Shown here piece by piece: positions 61,793 through 64,000 of a stretch of 64,000 bases of DNA. Source of the DNA: Neomoorella carbonis. GTDB lineage: Bacteria; Bacillota; DSM-521; Neomoorellales; Neomoorellaceae. Where the stretch lies: assembly GCF_045278715.1 (NCBI RefSeq), contig NZ_CP136420.1, positions 620,001 to 684,000 on the forward strand, given 5' to 3'. Each line of letters begins with the position of its first letter. Within the stretch, counting starts at the first letter, position 1. Under the pieces are notes generated by a model, which worked only from the letters and a program-made list of their open reading frames with translations, was not told the origin of the DNA and made no database searches. Position numbers and translations under genes: made by a program.

Positions 61793-64000
61793 AAAGTATG
61801 TCTACCTGTTCAGCGAGGGTAGGGCCGACATGCGGCGCCTCCTCGGCGGTAAAGGCGCCAATCTCGCCGAGATGACCAATATCGGCCTGCCCGTACCCCA
61901 GGGAATTACCATCACCTGTGAGGCCTGCAATGAATACAACCGCCTGGGCCAGCAGTTCCCGCCCGGCCTGGAGGAGGAAGTTGCCGCCCGCCTTAAAGAC
62001 CTCGAGGCCATTAACGGCAAAAAGCTCGGCGACCCCGAGAATCCCCTGCTCGTCTCCGTTCGTTCCGGGGCGCCCGTATCCATGCCCGGCATGATGGACA
62101 CCATCCTGAACCTTGGTTTAAACGATGAGTCGGTCAAGGGCCTGGCCGCCCAGACAGGTGACGAGCGCTTTGCCCTGGACTGCTACCGCCGCTTCATCCA
62201 GATGTTTGGCAATGTGGTCTTAGGGATAGAACATAACAATTTTGAAGCTGTCCTGGAAAAACATAAAGAGCGCCTGGGTGTCAAATTTGACAACGAGTTG
62301 ACCCCGGAAGCTTTGCGCGAGGTTATTGCCGAGTACAAGGATGTCGTCAAGAGCCACAGCGGCCGCGACTTCCCCCAGGACCCCCGGGAACAGCTCTACA
62401 TGGCCATCCGCGCCGTCTTCAACTCCTGGAACAACCCGCGGGCCATCGTCTACCGCAAGATCAATAAAATTGCCGATGACCTGGGCACCGCTGTCAACAT
62501 CCAGACCATGGTCTTCGGCAACATGGGCTCCACCAGCGGCACCGGCGTGGCCTTTACCCGCAATCCGGCCACCGGCGAGAAGGGCGTCTACGGCGAATAT
62601 CTCATCAACGCCCAGGGTGAAGACGTGGTGGCCGGCATCCGCACTCCCAAACCCATCAGCACCCTGAAAGAAGAGATGCCGGAAGTTTACCGCCAGTTTG
62701 AAGATATCTGCCAGCTTCTGGAGAAGCACTACCGCGACATGCAGGATATCGAGTTTACCATTGAGAAAGGCAAGCTCTATATCCTCCAGACCCGCAACGG
62801 TAAGCGTACGGCGGCCGCGGCCGTTAAAATCGCCGTCGATATGGTGAACGAAGGCCTGATTACCAAAGAAGAAGCGGTCCTCCGCGTCGACGCCGATCAA
62901 TTAGGCCAGCTCATGCACCGCCGCATCGATCCGAAGGCGAAACTCGAAGTGGTGGCCAAAGGACTGCCGGCTTCTCCCGGCGCCGCCTCTGGCCAGGTGG
63001 TCTTCGACGCCGATGAAGCCGAAAAGATGGGCCTCGACGGCCAGAAGGTCATCCTGGTGCGTACCGAAACCACTCCGGATGATATCCACGGCATCGTCCA
63101 GGCCCAGGGAGTTCTCACAGCCCGGGGCGGCATGACCAGCCACGCGGCCGTGGTGGCCCGGGGCATGGGCAAACCGGCCGTTACCGGCTGCGACGCCATT
63201 AAGATTGACGTGGAAAACAAGCGCTTCTTTATCGGCGACTTGGTGGTAAAAGAAGGCGACATCATCTCCATAGATGGCTCCACCGGCAACGTCATGCTGG
63301 GTGAGGTCCCCCTGATTGACCCGCAGCTGACCGGTGAATTTGAAACCATCCTGGAGTGGGCCGATTCCTTCCGCCGGCTCAAAGTCCGCGCCAACGCCGA
63401 CACGCCGGAAGACGCCAGGAGGGCCCGGGAGTTCGGCGCCGAGGGCGTTGGTCTCTGCCGTACCGAGCACATGTTCATGCAGGTCGACCGCTTGCCCGTT
63501 GTCCAGGAGATGATCCTGGCCAAAACTAAAGAAGAACGCGAAGCGGCCCTGGCCAAACTCCTGCCCATGCAGCAGGGCGACTTCTACGGCATCTTAAAGG
63601 CCATGGAGGGCCTGCCGGTGACCATCCGCCTCCTCGACCCGCCCCTGCATGAGTTCCTGCCCAATATTGAAGAGCTGCTGGTGGATGTCACCCGGCTGCA
63701 GGCGACCAACGGCGATCCCAAAGAGCTGGAAGAAAAGCAGGCCCTCCTGCGCGAGGTGCGGGCGCGGCACGAATTCAACCCCATGCTGGGCCACCGCGGC
63801 TGCCGGTTAGGTATTACCTATCCGGAGATCTACGCCATGCAGGCCCGGGCCATTTTCCAGGCCGTCGCCCAGCTGGTCAAAGAAGGGATCAAGGTCCTGC
63901 CGGAAGTGGAGATCCCCCTGGTCATCCATGTCAACGAGTTAAAGCGCCTCCACGAGCTGGTGGATGAAGTGGCCGCGGCTGTTAAGAAAGAGACGGGCGT
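61782..64000 (+). CDS. ppdK: Pyruvate, phosphate dikinase (partial, runs off the window)
   Basis: First about 739 residues of an expected about 880. The enzyme interconverts pyruvate, ATP and phosphate with PEP, AMP and pyrophosphate, a gluconeogenic and glycolytic step in acetogens. The ATP-grasp domain has GGKGANLAEMTNIGLPVPQG, SVRSGAPVSMPGMMDT and GNMGSTSGTGVAFTRNPATG. The phosphotransfer domain has GGMTSHAAVVARGMGKPAV with the catalytic His at about residue 454; the neighbouring Thr is the PpsR target. The ATG follows cggaggga and overlaps ppsR by 11 bp. The C-terminal end lies beyond 64000. Confidence 0.95.
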   Translation, partial: MASKKYVYLFSEGRADMRRLLGGKGANLAEMTNIGLPVPQGITITCEACNEYNRLGQQFPPGLEEEVAARLKDLEAINGKKLGDPENPLLVSVRSGAPVSMPGMMDTILNLGLNDESVKGLAAQTGDERFALDCYRRFIQMFGNVVLGIEHNNFEAVLEKHKERLGVKFDNELTPEALREVIAEYKDVVKSHSGRDFPQDPREQLYMAIRAVFNSWNNPRAIVYRKINKIADDLGTAVNIQTMVFGNMGSTSGTGVAFTRNPATGEKGVYGEYLINAQGEDVVAGIRTPKPISTLKEEMPEVYRQFEDICQLLEKHYRDMQDIEFTIEKGKLYILQTRNGKRTAAAAVKIAVDMVNEGLITKEEAVLRVDADQLGQLMHRRIDPKAKLEVVAKGLPASPGAASGQVVFDADEAEKMGLDGQKVILVRTETTPDDIHGIVQAQGVLTARGGMTSHAAVVARGMGKPAVTGCDAIKIDVENKRFFIGDLVVKEGDIISIDGSTGNVMLGEVPLIDPQLTGEFETILEWADSFRRLKVRANADTPEDARRAREFGAEGVGLCRTEHMFMQVDRLPVVQEMILAKTKEEREAALAKLLPMQQGDFYGILKAMEGLPVTIRLLDPPLHEFLPNIEELLVDVTRLQATNGDPKELEEKQALLREVRARHEFNPMLGHRGCRLGITYPEIYAMQARAIFQAVAQLVKEGIKVLPEVEIPLVIHVNELKRLHELVDEVAAAVKKETG

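Overview
This 64 kb window is a chromosomal segment of a GC-rich, spore-forming, anaerobic Firmicute. Gene content and gene order strongly suggest a thermophilic acetogen of the Moorella group. Supporting signs are sporulation genes (spoIIP, yqfC, yqfD, splB, a spore-protein-like gene), frequent GTG and TTG starts with strong Shine-Dalgarno sequences, a CIRCE/hrcA heat-shock operon, a CcpN-PpsR-PPDK block, and DMSO-reductase-type molybdoenzymes. The genus is inferred from recognition; no database search was possible. No rRNA, tRNA or CRISPR array was seen.

Layout. 1-5.7 kb: an FAD-dependent dehydrogenase, a Fur-family regulator behind two copies of a TGCAA-N5-TTGCA operator, a CbiM-CbiQ-CbiO-type metal ECF transporter, and convergent folE-folB. 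5.8-12 kb: a short globin-coupled sensor, a UbiD/UbiA pair, a NitT/TauT-type ABC transporter, and a zinc-ribbon protein with a degenerate HD domain. 12-18.4 kb: a D,D-carboxypeptidase, a GltB-like FMN oxidoreductase, a decayed patch (DUF2283, Rpn-nuclease and tyrosine-integrase remnants), splB and thiM. 18.4-30 kb: comEC, TPP-riboswitch-controlled thiC, holA, a candidate small acid-soluble spore protein, rpsT, spoIIP, larB, a small membrane protein, lepA and hemW. hemW begins inside a hairpin-forming repeat.

30.2-39.7 kb is an accessory anaerobic respiration island: a TorD-like chaperone, two DmsA-type catalytic subunits each followed by a DmsB-type ferredoxin subunit, one DmsC-type membrane anchor, and between the two sets a radical SAM enzyme plus a possible 25-residue peptide. 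It separates hemW from hrcA, which are usually close together in Firmicutes.

39.9-64 kb is a long co-directional housekeeping block: hrcA-grpE-dnaK-dnaJ-rsmE, an unexplained 250-bp structured element, mtaB, a HIT protein, rpsU, yqfC-yqfD-phoH-pgpH-ybeY-dgkA, a convergent Nudix gene, cdd-era-yqzL-recO-DUF4342-glyQ-glyS, and ccpN-ppsR-ppdK. ppdK runs off the right edge.

The most unusual features are the 250-bp putative structured RNA at 45678-45927, the inverted-repeat element that supplies the N-terminus of hemW, the radical SAM/small peptide pair inside the molybdoenzyme island, the paired Fur-type operators, and a possible ATC start codon for ppsR.
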